DNA of 64,000 nucleotides from Ariolimax columbianus (GCA_036924085.1 JAVGWX010000011.1:35907710-35971709), one strand, 5' to 3'. Positions 31,925 to 42,734 are shown, counted from the stretch's first letter. Translations and numbers: made by a program. Notes: generated from the sequence alone by a model not told the origin.

Positions 31925-33110
31925 GCATGGTCTATAGAGACTGAGAAGCCTACGATCTTGACTAATTACAAGAATATGTCTATTTCAAATAGAAATAAAC
32001 ACGCACTCAATCGTTCATTCTTTCTGGCTGTGTTTTCAGGATGCCCGTGCAGGGGTCTCTCGAGGCCCCTGCAGTCTCGCGGAACCCATGAAGAGGTCTT
32101 GGATAGCCGATGTCTGTAAAGAACACACATTAACAAACGCTGCCCTAATACTAGCCCTGCCTCTGTTTCATACCAGCTCTTTGACGTTGTGGCGCGAGGC
32201 TGCGGTTATGAAGGGGACAATTTAGAAAGGGGAGACAAACGCAATAAACCCCTACTGCGATTACACAGAAGAAAGCATCGTTGACACCCCATGTACAAGG
32301 CATTAAAGAACTTCTTAACACAAGAGACTGTTATTAAAGTGTTGATTTGCTGGGTTGTCGGGCACATTCTATCAATGTAGGGGCACATTATCGCGCATTC
32401 ACTGAGGTAACTTTTCTCAATATCCCAGACAAGCACACAATGGACCAAAACCTAGCATGGAGTTTTCACAGACAATGAGGATATTCTGCGCCAATCCTCA
32501 CAATTATTATACATTTATGACTTCCTTTCTTCTTTCCCTGAGCCAATGTCATGCAGCAAAAACTGTATATTTTGAATTTAAGAGAAATAGCAAAGGCATC
32601 AAAGAATAAGAAGCATTCTAAAGGATCTTTCTCTCAACATTTTGAACGTCTCATACTAAATTACGATAAATAGTTAAATGCATAAATCAACACCACTAGT
32701 CCTGATATGACCAAAATCATTCTGCCATTGAAAATGAAGCACCTTCCCCAATAGAAGATTGATCTTTGAATCTCTGCACGACATTTTTGTCGACATTACT
32801 AGAGCTGTTAAGGGTTGTTGTTTGTTAGGTAGAGAACTAAAGGCCGTGTTGTCACTGCTGTCGCCCAGTCGTGTGCTGGATATGTTTATTTATATTTAAA
32901 ACACACCCAAAAATAGTTCCATTCCAAATTTAAAACCAAAAAATATCAATGTTTTTTTTAAATTTTAAAATAAAATAAAACAACCGTCTAATATCACATT
33001 TTATAACACCACGAAAAAACAGTTGAACAACACATTTAAAACACAACCAAGAAGCACTTTCATATTACATTTTTTAAAACGCAATGGCCAGTATGGTGTA
33101 CCTGAATCTG
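31925..33110. other. Unassigned ~1.2 kb
   Basis: The longest stretch without a recognised feature. It is AT-rich, mainly 32460-33080, with A- and T-runs, and short frames only. I see no repeat or family. Confidence 0.4.
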
Positions 33111-33121
33111 TCAAATAGCGC

Positions 33122-33408
33122 GAAATCATGGTCAGTATGTTGTACCTGACATTAACTTGGCGTGAGATCATGGTCAGTATGTTGTACCTGACTTTGACTT
33201 GGTGTGAGATCATGGTCAGTATGTTGTACCTAACTTTGACTTGGTGTGAGATCATGGTCAGTATGTTGTACCTAACTTTGACTTGGTTTGAGATCATGGT
33301 CAGTATGCTGTATCTGACATTAACTTGGCGTGAGATCATGATCAGTATGTTGTATCCGACATTAACTTGGCGTCAGATCATGGTCAGTATATTGTACCTG
33401 GCCCTCAC
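33122..33408 (-). repeat. 42-bp minisatellite related to the element A head
   Basis: Nearly seven copies of a 42-bp unit: ATCATGGTCAGTATGTTGTA, CCTGACTTTGACTTGGTGTG, AG. Because 42 is a multiple of three, both strands carry an in-frame 14-residue repeat (for example MVSMLYLTLTWREI). The GGTCAGTATGTTGTACCTGA part matches the reversed element A head, so it probably began as such a head. Confidence 0.85.
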
Positions 33409-33419
33409 AAGTTTGTTAT

Positions 33420-33695
33420 AGATATACCTGTTGTTGTTGATTAGTGCCCACAGTGAGTGTTTATCCTGCTCGCGTAGTTACCAGACGACGCTGGTTTGTT
33501 GGCGGCAACAAGTTTACTCGTCTACAACCGCTATCGGCTCACGTGTGGATACATGGCTGGTGTTACATCAGATTACCTCAAATTAGCTAAACTCCCACTA
33601 CGCCCTTTGAGACCAAAACGTTTGTGGTTACTTCTGGCGGGACTGAGTTCAGCTGCACTGATTGTCTTTTAAATCCCAAGAAAGAGAAAGAAAAA
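33420..33695. other. Spacer between two minisatellites
   Basis: No family recognised. Confidence 0.3.
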
Positions 33696-33699
33696 ATGA

Positions 33700-33955
33700 T
33701 TGTCTAACCTCTTCCTATTTTCCTCCAAACTCTGCTAAACGTTAAAACATGTCTAAGCTCTTCCTATTTTCCTCCAAACTCTGCTAAATGTTAAAACATG
33801 TCTAAGCTCTTCCTATTTTCCTTCAAACTCTGCTAAATGTTAAAACATGTCTAAGCTCTTCCTATTTTCCTTCAAACTCTGTTAAATGTTAAAACATGCC
33901 TAACCTCTTCCTATCTTCCTCCCAACTCTGTTAAATGTTAAAACATGTCTAAGCT
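33700..33955. repeat. 49-bp minisatellite
   Basis: Just over five copies of GTCTAAGCTCTTCCTATTTT, CCTCCAAACTCTGCTAAATG, TTAAAACAT. The middle copies are almost identical. It runs straight into an element A body. Confidence 0.9.
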
Positions 33956-33959
33956 CCTG

Positions 33960-34378
33960 CTATGCATTGTCCCTACAGCTAAAACCTGTTGCAGTAGCTT
34001 TTCTCACATCCCGAGCATGATGATGGCGGTGGACCTCCAGGCGGTTGTGCTTTGTTCATCTTCATCTGCGTGGTGCTAACTACTACAGGGATCACATTGA
34101 TCCACATCTCGTCAGCCAGAACGCCTTGAAAACAGCCTGTTTCCATGGAACGCTACATGGAAGAGAGCTTGTGGTCTTGATCAGTGTATTGTGCCTGACC
34201 CCGACAAGACGTCCTGGTCAGTGTATTGTGCCTGACCCTGACGCGACGTCCTGGTCAGTTATGTTGTGCCTGTCCTTGACTCACGTCCTGGTCAGTGTCT
34301 TGTGTCTGACCCTGACGCGACGTCCTGGTCAGTATGTTTTGTCTGACTGGACTAGCGTCTCAGCTACTCTATAAATAT
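33960..34378 (-). mobile_element. Element A with expanded head
   Basis: Minus-strand element A without its CAA tail: GCTTTTCTCACATCCCGAGC, CTCCAGGCGGTTGTGC, ACAGGGATCACATTGATCC, CGTCAGCCAGAACGCC, AAACAGCCTGTTTCCATGG. The head then holds four to five copies of a 36-37-bp unit (CTGGTCAGTGTATTGTGCCT, GACCCTGACGCGACGTC) at 34180-34350 before the terminal GACTGGACTAGCGTCTCAG. Confidence 0.85.
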
Positions 34379-34519
34379 AGAGCATCTTGTTTTTTTCTGA
34401 AGATGTCCCTCTGGATTCCACCTCAATAACCCTTTACAGTCCAAATTATCCATTGCAGTCAACTAGAGTAGCACCACTTAGTCCGATTTATCGGAAGAAA
34501 CATGTAGCTATTCAACTCA

Positions 34520-34862
34520 TCATCATGTAGCTTGTCCTGTGCAGAACGTCGTTCTCACAACAGCCGATCTGTAAGACTCTCGATCTCTGGCCAGAATGCC
34601 CGCCTCCGTTGCTGCCATCTTTAGGACCTCCGTGATGTCTTGTTTCCATCTGCTTCTCGGTCTGCCTCTGCCCCGCCTCCCAGGAACCATACCCTCCGAT
34701 ATTGTTCTCTCTAGGCCATAGCGTTTGATGTGACCAAAATATTTCAGTTTTCTGGATAAGATGTTTACCAACCGATGTTCGTCGATGTCAAGCTCTTTTA
34801 GTATATCTCCATTTTTGCGTTTCGCCAACCATGGTATTTTTAGCACCCTCAAATTTTCAACT
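34520..34862 (-). mobile_element. LINE V C-terminal end with TGA-run tail
   Basis: A 109-codon open frame: LKIPWLAKRKNGDILKELD, RKLKYFGHIKRYGLERTI, EGMVPGRRGRGRPRSRWKQD, then DRESYRSAVVRTTFCTGQAT followed by TGA TGA TGA. It is the longest clean member of this end type here and looks relatively young, but lacks RT. 5' truncation is at about 34862. Confidence 0.87.
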
Positions 34863-34864
34863 AT

Positions 34865-35285
34865 TTCTTGTTATTAGCTAAAAATTTGATTTATAAACAA
34901 AATCTGTATTTTTTAATTTAAAATTCATAATTTAATGACTTTTTTTCTGTTACCCGGGAAGCACACGAAAAGACTGTTCATGTTATTGACATTAAGACTG
35001 CCATCTTGTATATTATGTTGCACTGTATAGGGATAAGGAATGGGTATTCCGGTCCATTTATTTTCTTGTAATACTCAATTTTGAGAAGATGTTCTTTCCG
35101 TTATGATGGAATGGCGTCCGGCGCTAGAGTAATTCATTGTCCGGTGACCGGTTTCATGTTTAGTTAATCTCGGACATTCTCCGAATACACGCTCGGGCTT
35201 TTGTTGGCGTTAAAAATGTCCGTTCGTTTTAGGATCAGCTAAAAACTCACACAAGTTGCTGTAGTGGATTTGGTTGGGCGTGGAG
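34865..35285. other. Unassigned ~420 bp
   Basis: AT-rich, nothing recognised. Confidence 0.35.
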
Positions 35286-35289
35286 TGTA

Positions 35290-35396
35290 GAGTGGTAAAG
35301 AGAGGGAAAGCGAGAGGGAGAGAGCGAGAGAGAGAGAGAGGGAGAGAATGTGGAATTGGGTGGTTCGGGGATTGAACCAGAGTAATTAACCGGTGT

Positions 35397-35442
<46 letters not shown>

Positions 35443-37480
35443 GAGAAGGATAATTATTAAAGAGTGACATTATAGAAGATGACAGAGACAGCGAGAGTGA
35501 GAGAGAGAGGACGGTGGAAGAGTAGATATGAGACATAAAGACGGAGTAGAGATAGAGAGGGGAGATATAGAGACCGAGAGTAGAGGTGGATACATAGAGA
35601 AGGAGAGATAGAAAGGGGAGAAATAGAGAAGAGTAGAGATAGAGGAGATAGAGAAGGAGGAGATAGAGAGAGGAGATATAGAGACGGAGAGTAAAGATAG
35701 AGAGAGGAGATTTGGAGAATGAGAGAGAGAGATATAGAGAACGAGATAGAGAAGGGAGATATAGAGACGGAGAGTAGAGATAGAGAGAAGAGGCATAGAG
35801 AAGGAGTGTAGGGAAGGGGGGAGAAATAGAGAAGGAGAGTAAAGATAGAGAGGGGAGATATAGAGTAAAGATAAAGAAGGGAGATATAGAGAAGATGATA
35901 TAATGAACGATAGAGAGGGGAGATGTAGAGAAGGAGAGAGAGAGAGGCCAGATAGAAAATGAAAGTATAGATAGATAGGGAATATATAGAGAAGGAGAGA
36001 TAGAGAGGCAAGATAGAAGGATATATAGAGGCGAGATAGAGAGAAGGAGATAGAAAAGGAGAGATAAAGAGGGGAGCCATTATAAAGGAGAGTAGAGAGA
36101 TATTGGAGATATAGAGAAAAGAGAGAAGAATGGGAGAAATATGGAAGGAGAGTAGAGATAAAGAGGGAAAATATAATGAAGGAGAGTAGAGAGAGACAGG
36201 AGGCATATAGAGGGTGATAGAGAGAGGAGGTATAGAGAAGGAGGGTAGAGATAAAAAATGGGAGACATTGAGAAGGAGAGATAGAGAGTGGAGTTAAAGA
36301 GAAGGAGAGTAGAGATAAGGGAAATATAGAGAAGACGATTTGAGATATAGAGTTCGACATAGAGAAGGAGGGAGAAAGGGGAGGTAAAGAGAAGGATAGT
36401 AGAGATAAAGATGGAAGATATAGAGAAGAACAATAGAGATAGAGACGTGAGTCATAGAGAGGGAGAGAGAGTTGGGAAGTATAGAGAAGGAGAATAGAGA
36501 TAGAGTGGGGATATAGAGAAGGAAAGTAGAGATAGGTAGATATAGAGAAGGAGAGATAGAGGGGAGATATAGAGAAGGAGAGTAGAGATAGAGAAGAGAT
36601 ATAGAGAAAAAGTAGAGATGAAGAAGGGAGACACAGTGAAGGAGTAGAGACAAAGAGTGGCGACATAGTGAAGGAGAGTAGAGATAGAAATGGGAGATAT
36701 AGAAAAGAAGAGTAGAGAGAGAGGTGAGATATAGAGACGGAGAATAAAGAGGGGAGATTTAAGAAGGAGAGTAGATATATATAGGGCAGATATAGAGGAG
36801 GAGAGTAGTAGAGAGAGAGGGTCGATATAGAGGAGGAGAGTAGTAGAGAGAGAGGGTCGATATAGAGGAGGAGAGTAGTAGAGAGAGAGGGTCGATATAG
36901 AGGAGGAGAGTAGTAGAGAGAGAGGGTCGATATAGAGAAGAAGTGTAGAGATAGAGAGTTGAGATATACCGAAGGAGAGATAGAGAGTGGAGGTATAGAG
37001 AAGAATAGTGATAGAAAAGAGGGATATGGAGAAGGAGAGTAGAGAGAGGTGAGACATAAAGAGTAGTAGAGATAGAGGAGAAGAGATAAAGAACGGAAAT
37101 ATAGAGAAGAAGAGGTGATAGAGAAGAGATATAGAGAAGGAGTAGAGATAGAGGGGAGATATAGAAAAGGAGAGTAGAGAGAGGAGTTATAGAGAAGGGA
37201 GATTGAGAAGGATAGGGGAGATATAGAGGGAGAGTAGAGATAGAGAGTGGAGACATTCCGGAGTAGAGTGTGAGATATAAGGAGTAGAGTGTGAGATAGA
37301 AGGAGTAGAGTGTGAGATAGAAGGAGTAGAGTGTGAGATAGAAGGAGTAGAGTGTGAGATAGAAGGAGTAGAGTGTGAGATATAGAGAAGGAGTAGAGAT
37401 AAAGGGAAGATTTAGAGGGGGGCGGTATAGAGAACAAGAGTAGAGATAGATGAGGAGACTGCAATAGATGAAGCAGCAAT
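35290..37480. repeat. 2.2-kb purine-only tract
   Basis: Almost pure A/G on the plus strand with regular T only in GATA and AGTAG words, built from units like GAGATATAGAGAAGGAGAG. Contains cleaner sub-arrays: a 35-bp unit with GTCGATATAGAGGAGGAGAG (36786-36938, four to five copies) and a 21-bp unit GGAGTAGAGTGTGAGATAG-type (37258-37385, six copies). The 669-codon minus-strand frame of S, L, Y, P and I is a by-product of the composition. Confidence 0.95.
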
Positions 37481-37484
37481 CCAC

Positions 37485-37725
37485 AGACTGCAAAGTTTCA
37501 ACATTAAACGAGGTTTGATTGTATGGTGCATGAGAGAACGGAGCAGGAGAGCGTACAACCATCGAGCTACAGGGACCATCAACATTCAGACCCTGCGCCA
37601 TTTGCTGAGTATGAGAGGCTGAGCACCGATTGGGTATGCCCGGAGTGCAGTGATGTCGGTTCTTAGAAACAGAAACGCGCAATTAATACCGCCTGACTGC
37701 AGTTGAATTTATTCGTGTACGTCAA
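37485..37725. other. Spacer after purine tract
   Basis: No family recognised. Confidence 0.3.
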
Positions 37726-37726
37726 A

Positions 37727-37935
37727 TGTCATGACGGACTGGAAAGAACGGTCCTGGGGGGAATGGTACCTGGAAGGCGACGCAGGGGTCCACCAAAGAG
37801 AAGGTGGATACAAGATATCAAAGATACTCTAAACATTAACATGGAGCAGGCGGGAAGATTGACTGCAGACCGAGAGTAATATCTGCTTGCCGTGATGAGA
37901 CCGACGTTCTACAAAGCACATGCTAGATGATGATG
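37727..37935 (+). mobile_element. LINE V C-terminal end with TGA-run tail
   Basis: Reads HDGLERTVLGGMVPGRRRRG, PPKRRWIQDIKDTLNINME, QAGRLTADRE, stop, YLLAVMRPTFYKAHAR, then TGA TGA TGA TAG. One internal stop at 37878. 5'-truncated copy in the opposite direction to 34520. Confidence 0.8.
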
Positions 37936-37939
37936 ATAG

Positions 37940-38635
37940 CTACAGTAGACTGTATGAATCATTAACACGTAACAAAAAGACAGAACCCGAAAACTTAGCA
38001 GCAATGAAAGGCTCAAAACGCTGAAAATCATAACGCTTCATTTCCACAACTGTCCGGCCTGCAGGTAAACCATGGCGTGGATTATCTCATCCTGTTAATT
38101 CGGAGGACAGGTCTGTCATTTAACGAGTTGTTACCCTTCCTAAGGATTAACATAATCTATGGGACGGATAACGGGCTGGGATTAAGGCAGGAGATTACTG
38201 CCGGCTCTAGTCGGTCCACTTAAAGGGCGTATCCTATCAGCGAAGCATCCGTTAGAAGCGTGCCGCCCCACACGTACCTGTGGGTCCTCCGGGTCATAGG
38301 CGTCCACCACAGTGTGGAAGCTAAGGGCCTGAAGCCATGACGTGCACACTAGGATGCTATGTGACAGATGTGGCGATAATTGTCGTATATCGTTGTAAAG
38401 CCGGGTTACATTTGTAGTGTGCCGCCTAAGCAGTTTCCGGTGCGAAGATTTGTTGCTGAAGCCATACGAATCTCCAGCCCGCCGCCAGCCACAGAGAATG
38501 GTCACATTCATCTGGAGTAATGCGTTCTTTATGCTTAATCGGGTAATATAATTGGCCAGTTGTCAACATTAGCGTTATTTATTCTTTATGTAAGTACCAT
38601 CTTCTTCTCTTCTATCTGGTCATCCTTCTGACACT
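37940..38635. other. Unassigned ~700 bp with one balanced frame
   Basis: No repeat. The minus-strand frame at 38182-38511 is listed separately. Confidence 0.35.
38182..38511 (-). CDS. Unrecognised 109-codon open frame
   Basis: Starts MNVTILCGWRRAGDSYGF and ends SGPTRAGSNLLP. I do not recognise it. Its composition is balanced, unlike the low-complexity frames around it, and it carries no transposon motif I know. There is no signal peptide, membrane segment or repeat. It could be a chance frame, an exon, or part of an unknown element. Splice sites cannot be judged without transcripts. Confidence 0.15.
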   Translation of the reverse strand: MNVTILCGWRRAGDSYGFSNKSSHRKLLRRHTTNVTRLYNDIRQLSPHLSHSILVCTSWLQALSFHTVVDAYDPEDPQVRVGRHASNGCFADRIRPLSGPTRAGSNLLP

Positions 38636-38639
38636 ATTT

Positions 38640-38960
38640 GTTTTTCTTTCTTTCTTCTACTATAATGTCCATCTGCATTTTCGTCCTTTTGCGACTGTTA
38701 GTTTTTCTTCTCTTCTTCTTATATTCCCTATATCTTTCTATTCAATCTTCTGCTTTTGTTACTTTTTCTTCCCCCTTCCCATATTTCCTATATCTTTCTG
38801 TTCAACCTTCTGCTCTTGTTCCTTTTTCTTTCCCCTTCCCTTATTCCCTATATATTTCTATTCAACCTTCTGCTCTCGTTAGCTTTTCTTCCTTTCTTCT
38901 CCTGTAACCTTCATCTGTCTGTTCATCCTCTTCTTTACCTACCATTCTCCTCTATATTTC
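38640..38960. repeat. Degenerate ~60-bp pyrimidine minisatellite
   Basis: About five units with the order CTTTTTCTTCCCCTTCCC, TATTCCCTATATCTTTCTAT, TCAACCTTCTGCTCTTGTTA. T/C-rich and diverged at both ends. Confidence 0.8.
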
Positions 38961-39049
38961 TTACTGCTGATTATGTGTTTGTTTGTTTTTCTTCTTGCCC
39001 TTCTTCATATTTGTTCCTGGTTTCTCCTCCTGTTCTGTGTCCTGGAAAT

Positions 39050-39408
39050 GATGTTGTTGTTGTTTAATTCACACAATGAGTAAGTTTACCCTTTTTTTGC
39101 ACCCTGAAAAGAACGTTAACTTGCGGGTTACCGTAGCTTTCCTCACATCCCTAACGTGCTGATGATGGTGAACCGTGGTCCTCCAGGCGGTTGTGCTATG
39201 AATGCTTAATCTAACTACTTCAGGGATCACATCCATTCACATCTCGTCAGCCAGTCTGCCTTCAAAACAGCCAGTTTCCAGGGAACGCTACATGAAAGAC
39301 AGATTGAAGTCTTAGTTATTGTATTGTGTCTGACCCTGACGCAATGTACTGGTCAGTCTGTTGTGCCTGACTGGACGATCGTCTCAGTTCCTCGAGGAAT
39401 GATAAAAC
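39050..39408 (-). mobile_element. Element A, near complete
   Basis: Minus-strand copy: (GTT)n tail at 39050-39064, CACACAATGAGTAAGTTTAC, CACCCTGAAAAGAACG, CTCCAGGCGGTTGTGCTATG, CGTCAGCCAGTCTGCC, CAGCCAGTTTCCAGGGAACG, then one and a half head units (TATTGTGTCTGACCCTGACG) and GACTGGACGATCGTCTCAG. Confidence 0.85.
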
Positions 39409-39414
39409 ATGCTA

Positions 39415-40180
39415 ATGTGGAGCAACACAAGACCACCACCACCTGATTATCTTCCCGAACGTTCTAGCAGTATGGACGACCTACTGTGTGGCAACGACAG
39501 GGCAATCCATGTGGCTGAGTACTGGAAGAATGATGTATGTGTGACCTAGTGCCTGGAATAGGGGAAGAAAGTCTCTTTTCCACTCTTTATTTGTTTTTCT
39601 TTGTCAGCCAGTTCTTTCCGCTCCATTTCTACAATCCCAGCCTCCACATGTTTTATATTTCAACATGTTTTGAGACCTGGTGTTACCAGTTCTCGTCCGC
39701 ACTGACATGTTTTCTTCCAAACTAACTTAATAGGTACCAATCTACAATTGGGTAGACTAAAGCATGTCGAATTTAGGTTACATACACAGCCTGCTTTCGT
39801 GCGACAGGTAGAAGCTCTAATCATGCAGCCACCCTACCTATTGCGTTCCAATGACTGCGCGAATTACATTGGAAATGATTCACTTCATTGACCGGGTCAG
39901 AGGTCAAGGTCAAGATGCTCCCATACCGGGCACTGCGGCTGGAAATGAAGCGGAAGATCTCAGCTTAATTCTGAAGTGGAATCATCGATCTCCTTCCTCG
40001 CTGCCTTGGCTACTGTAGCAACAAGTCAGATATGGCTGCTGGACGTTCTTAAGGTTGTTCTTCAACATCGAGGAGGCTCTTTGACTTGGACCAGCATTTG
40101 TCAATGGCAACGAAAAAAACAAATTAGACAGAGCAAATGTTATATACAGTCTATAAAACAGAAATTGTCCAGAGAGAAAA
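39415..40180. other. Unassigned ~770 bp
   Basis: No clear family. Some of the last 100 bp may belong to LINE Y. Confidence 0.35.
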
Positions 40181-40184
40181 TAGC

Positions 40185-41480
40185 CTACGTTTGTTGAAGT
40201 CACTCTAGACCGACATCTCAGCCTCAAAAAACCTGTTCACAATGTTAAAAGTAAAGCGTTGAGGCGACTACGGTTATTTATGAGGCTCGCTGGTACAGCA
40301 AGGAGATCAGACAATGACACTCTGAGAGACTTGTATCTTGGATGTGAATGCTCTCCTTTATGAGGCTCGCTGGTACAGCAAGGAGATCAGACAATGACAC
40401 TCTGAGAGACTTGTATCCTGGATGTGTATGCTCTCCTTTAGAATACAGCACCCCTTACAGCATGCTAATGTACTTATGTAGAGTCCCTGGACAGAGTGCA
40501 GAACATTTTCCTGCGACTTATTAGTGGAGCAATGAGGACAACACCCACTGCTGCTTGTGAAATTCACGAGAATGTGGAAGCCCTTGAGATGCGAAGAGAT
40601 GTGGCTGATATGGAAGTTTATGAGAGGAGTAAATGAAAGACCAAGGATCACCCCGATGGAAAACTTGCAAGACAAATGACAGTAAAAGCAGAGAATAAAA
40701 CAAAAAGTCAGGCCTCCACGACGTGAGTAAGATTAAAGACAGATATCATCTCCCAGACAAAAGACAAGAAACACAGAGAGCAACAAGAAACTTACCACCC
40801 CATACACGTTTAAAAATGTCAGAAATTCAAACAAAACTAACAGGTAATGCAACTAGAAGTTCTGATCCAGTAAGTCTTATGAGATTATCACATAGATCGA
40901 TTGACACCTACCCAGAAGAATGGATACATGTCTATACTAATGGATGTGCCTTTGAGGCCACCATTAACGCAAGATATGGAGACTACATAGACTATCCAGA
41001 CAGAGCATTTGGTCAGCTGTTTGATGTCCGTGGAGTGAAATGTTCAAACTATGAGGCAAAAATAACAGCTATAGAACTAACTCTACGCCATTTGAGAACC
41101 TTCCCATCAAAGCCCAAAGCATCGCAATCTTTACAAACTGTATCTGCATTTCAAACTATGGAAGATGGGGGTCATTGTCAGCCTGAACTTGCCTTAATAT
41201 TCCTAGATGCCAAAAACTGTATCGCCTCCCATGAAGTCAGTATAGTTATGCAACGGATCCCTGGTCACTCGAATACACCTGGCATTGACAAGGCGGGCAG
41301 ACTGGCTAGGAAGGGAACAACAATACAAACCAATAACCTTACAGACGGTCAAACAACCCCTGAAGACTAGCAACAAGAAGGCTTGACTGAATAAATGGGT
41401 AATGGGAAATACTAAGAAAGAAATCTACAAACATTTGACGATCCAAGAAGACAACATCGACCTCCTGAAAAGATGTTCTT
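40185..41480 (+). mobile_element. LINE Y: RT end and RNase H
   Basis: Reads EVTLDRHLSLKKPVHNVKSK and ALRRLRLFMRLAGTARRSD, the segment after RT motif C. An 80-bp block (40280-40359) is tandemly repeated at 40360-40439. From 40723 a 215-codon frame carries an RNase H domain: WIHVYTNGCAFEATINA, CSNYEAKITAIELTLRHL, LALIFLDAKNC, VMQRIPGHSNTPGIDKAGRL. RNase H needs aspartate in 'TDGS'; here it is TNGC, so activity is probably lost. The frame ends at 41370 and sequence resembling the next region (HLTIQEDNIDLLKR) runs to about 41480. Confidence 0.78.
40280..40439 (+). repeat. 80-bp tandem duplication inside LINE Y
   Basis: Two head-to-tail copies starting ATGAGGCTCGCTGGTACAGC, differing at only a few bases (TATCTTGG versus TATCCTGG, GTGAATG versus GTGTATG). 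80 is not a multiple of three, so the duplication also breaks the frame. Confidence 0.92.
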
Positions 41481-41499
41481 GTTGTTCCAATGCCCAATA

Positions 41500-41870
41500 A
41501 GCACATCCTATAGCATCTTATAGGTGAGGTTCATGCCCAGTTTCTTCCTCATTTTAATCCAAATACAGCGCTTGGTCGAGTGGTTTTCGATGTGTAGTTG
41601 CTGGCACGGACGCAGTCGATCGAATCACCAGTAAGGCATACATTGTTTTTCTGTTTGATGTGTGGTGGTAATGTTTTTTTTGTATCACATCAAACAGAAA
41701 AACAATGTATGCCTTACTGGTGATTCGATCGACTGCGTCCGTGCCAGCAACTACACATCGAAAACCACTCGACCAAGCGCTGTATTTGGATTAAAATGAC
41801 ATCAGTGCCTAAAACAAGCTCGATTACTCTAGCAATTGGAATAAAGTCGTACCACAACAACGGCGCGGTA
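41500..41870 (+). mobile_element. SINE G with inverted head duplication
   Basis: The left arm contains the tRNA-like SINE head (GCGCTTGGTCGAGTGGTTTT and GATCGAATCACC, then GGCATACATTGTTTTT). After the inverted copy comes the SINE G 3' part (GATTACTCTAGCAATTGG, AATAAAGTCGTACC) shared with 24857-25083. So this is a SINE in which the head has been copied back to front within the element. Confidence 0.72.
41549..41799. repeat. Perfect 114-bp inverted repeat, 23-bp loop
   Basis: Positions 41549-41662 are the exact reverse complement of 41686-41799, with no mismatch seen, around a loop at 41663-41685. RNA from either strand would fold into a 114-bp perfect hairpin. No decay suggests a recent origin, active conversion, or an assembly or read artefact. 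Confidence 0.95.
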
Positions 41871-41874
41871 CATC

Positions 41875-42212
41875 AATCCATCTGATGAAGTCGTCATCAT
41901 AGTTTGCGATGGGAAACTGACTTTAGTTGGTCTGTGATCTGTTTTGTAGAGAGAGAGAGAGAGGGGGGGGGGGGGGGGGGGGTTGAGAAGGCAAGATAGA
42001 GGCTGAGAGAGAAAGAGTGATTTAATTGTTCAACGATTTGTTTGGTATTGAGAGAGAAAGACAGAGAGAGAAAACGAATGAATTAGTAGTTGAGTGACCT
42101 GTTGTCTAATGAGAAATGGAAAGATAGTGTGTGTGAGGGAGTGAGTGAAGGAGTGAAGGAGTGAATGAGAGTAAGTTAATTAGTTTGTTAGTAAGTTAAT
42201 TAGCTAGCTAAC

Positions 42213-42252
<40 letters not shown>

Positions 42253-42340
42253 GTACGTTTCTGGCAGGACCTGACGATCCTGGGACACAGACACACTGGA
42301 CTGCTTCTCTTCCGGGATAGTACAAACTAGTACATAGTCC
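41875..42340. other. Simple-sequence patches
   Basis: (GA)n then a G run at 41949-41983, GA-rich words to 42080, GTGA words near 42140, and (TTAG)n at 42214-42249. No gene seen. Confidence 0.7.
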
Positions 42341-42469
42341 ATCATATCATATAATATCATTGCCACAGCCTATAGACACGAGTAGGGAAAACTCAATAGT
42401 CCTGCAAGACAACTTCCCTAAGAGAGACAACTCTGACCAAAAACAACTGCTGCCTTGCAGATAGGTTGG

Positions 42470-42623
42470 GGACAGCCAAAGGCTAAGGAGGGCATCCCTA
42501 CAGAAACGCCTGTTGAAATCGGATGCACTGGGCCACAGGCTTAACAAAGTAACACAGTGCAACGTATATCGCTGTAACCAGCGTACGAAGAAGAAGAAGA
42601 AGAAGAAGAAGAAGAAGAAGAAG

Positions 42624-42654
<31 letters not shown>

Positions 42655-42656
42655 TA
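42470..42656 (+). mobile_element. SINE-like fragment ending in the LINE X tail
   Basis: Shares TGAAATCGGATGCACTGGGC and ACAGTGCAAC with SINE C, but the sequence before this differs. It ends CAGCGTACGAAG at 42579-42590 and then AAG repeats to 42652, the same end as LINE X (GACAGCGTACGAAGAAG). It may be a SINE using the LINE X 3' end. Confidence 0.55.
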
Positions 42657-42734
42657 GTTTCTGAGTGAATTAGTGAGTATAGAGCGTCAATATGTGTGGA
42701 TACCAAATCTATGATTGGTTTTTTTTTTTCAATA

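Noticed and set aside
33128..33421. 14-residue repeat protein (MVSMLYLTLTWREI)
   Set aside because: The 42-bp unit is a multiple of three, so an open frame is expected; the opposite strand is open too.
35470..37479. 669-codon minus-strand open frame
   Set aside because: Made only of S, L, Y, P, I and F because the strand is a pyrimidine tract with few stop words; overlapping frames are equally open.
42214..42249. Telomere-like TTAG repeat
   Set aside because: Only about nine copies of a four-base unit, not TTAGGG, surrounded by other simple repeats.
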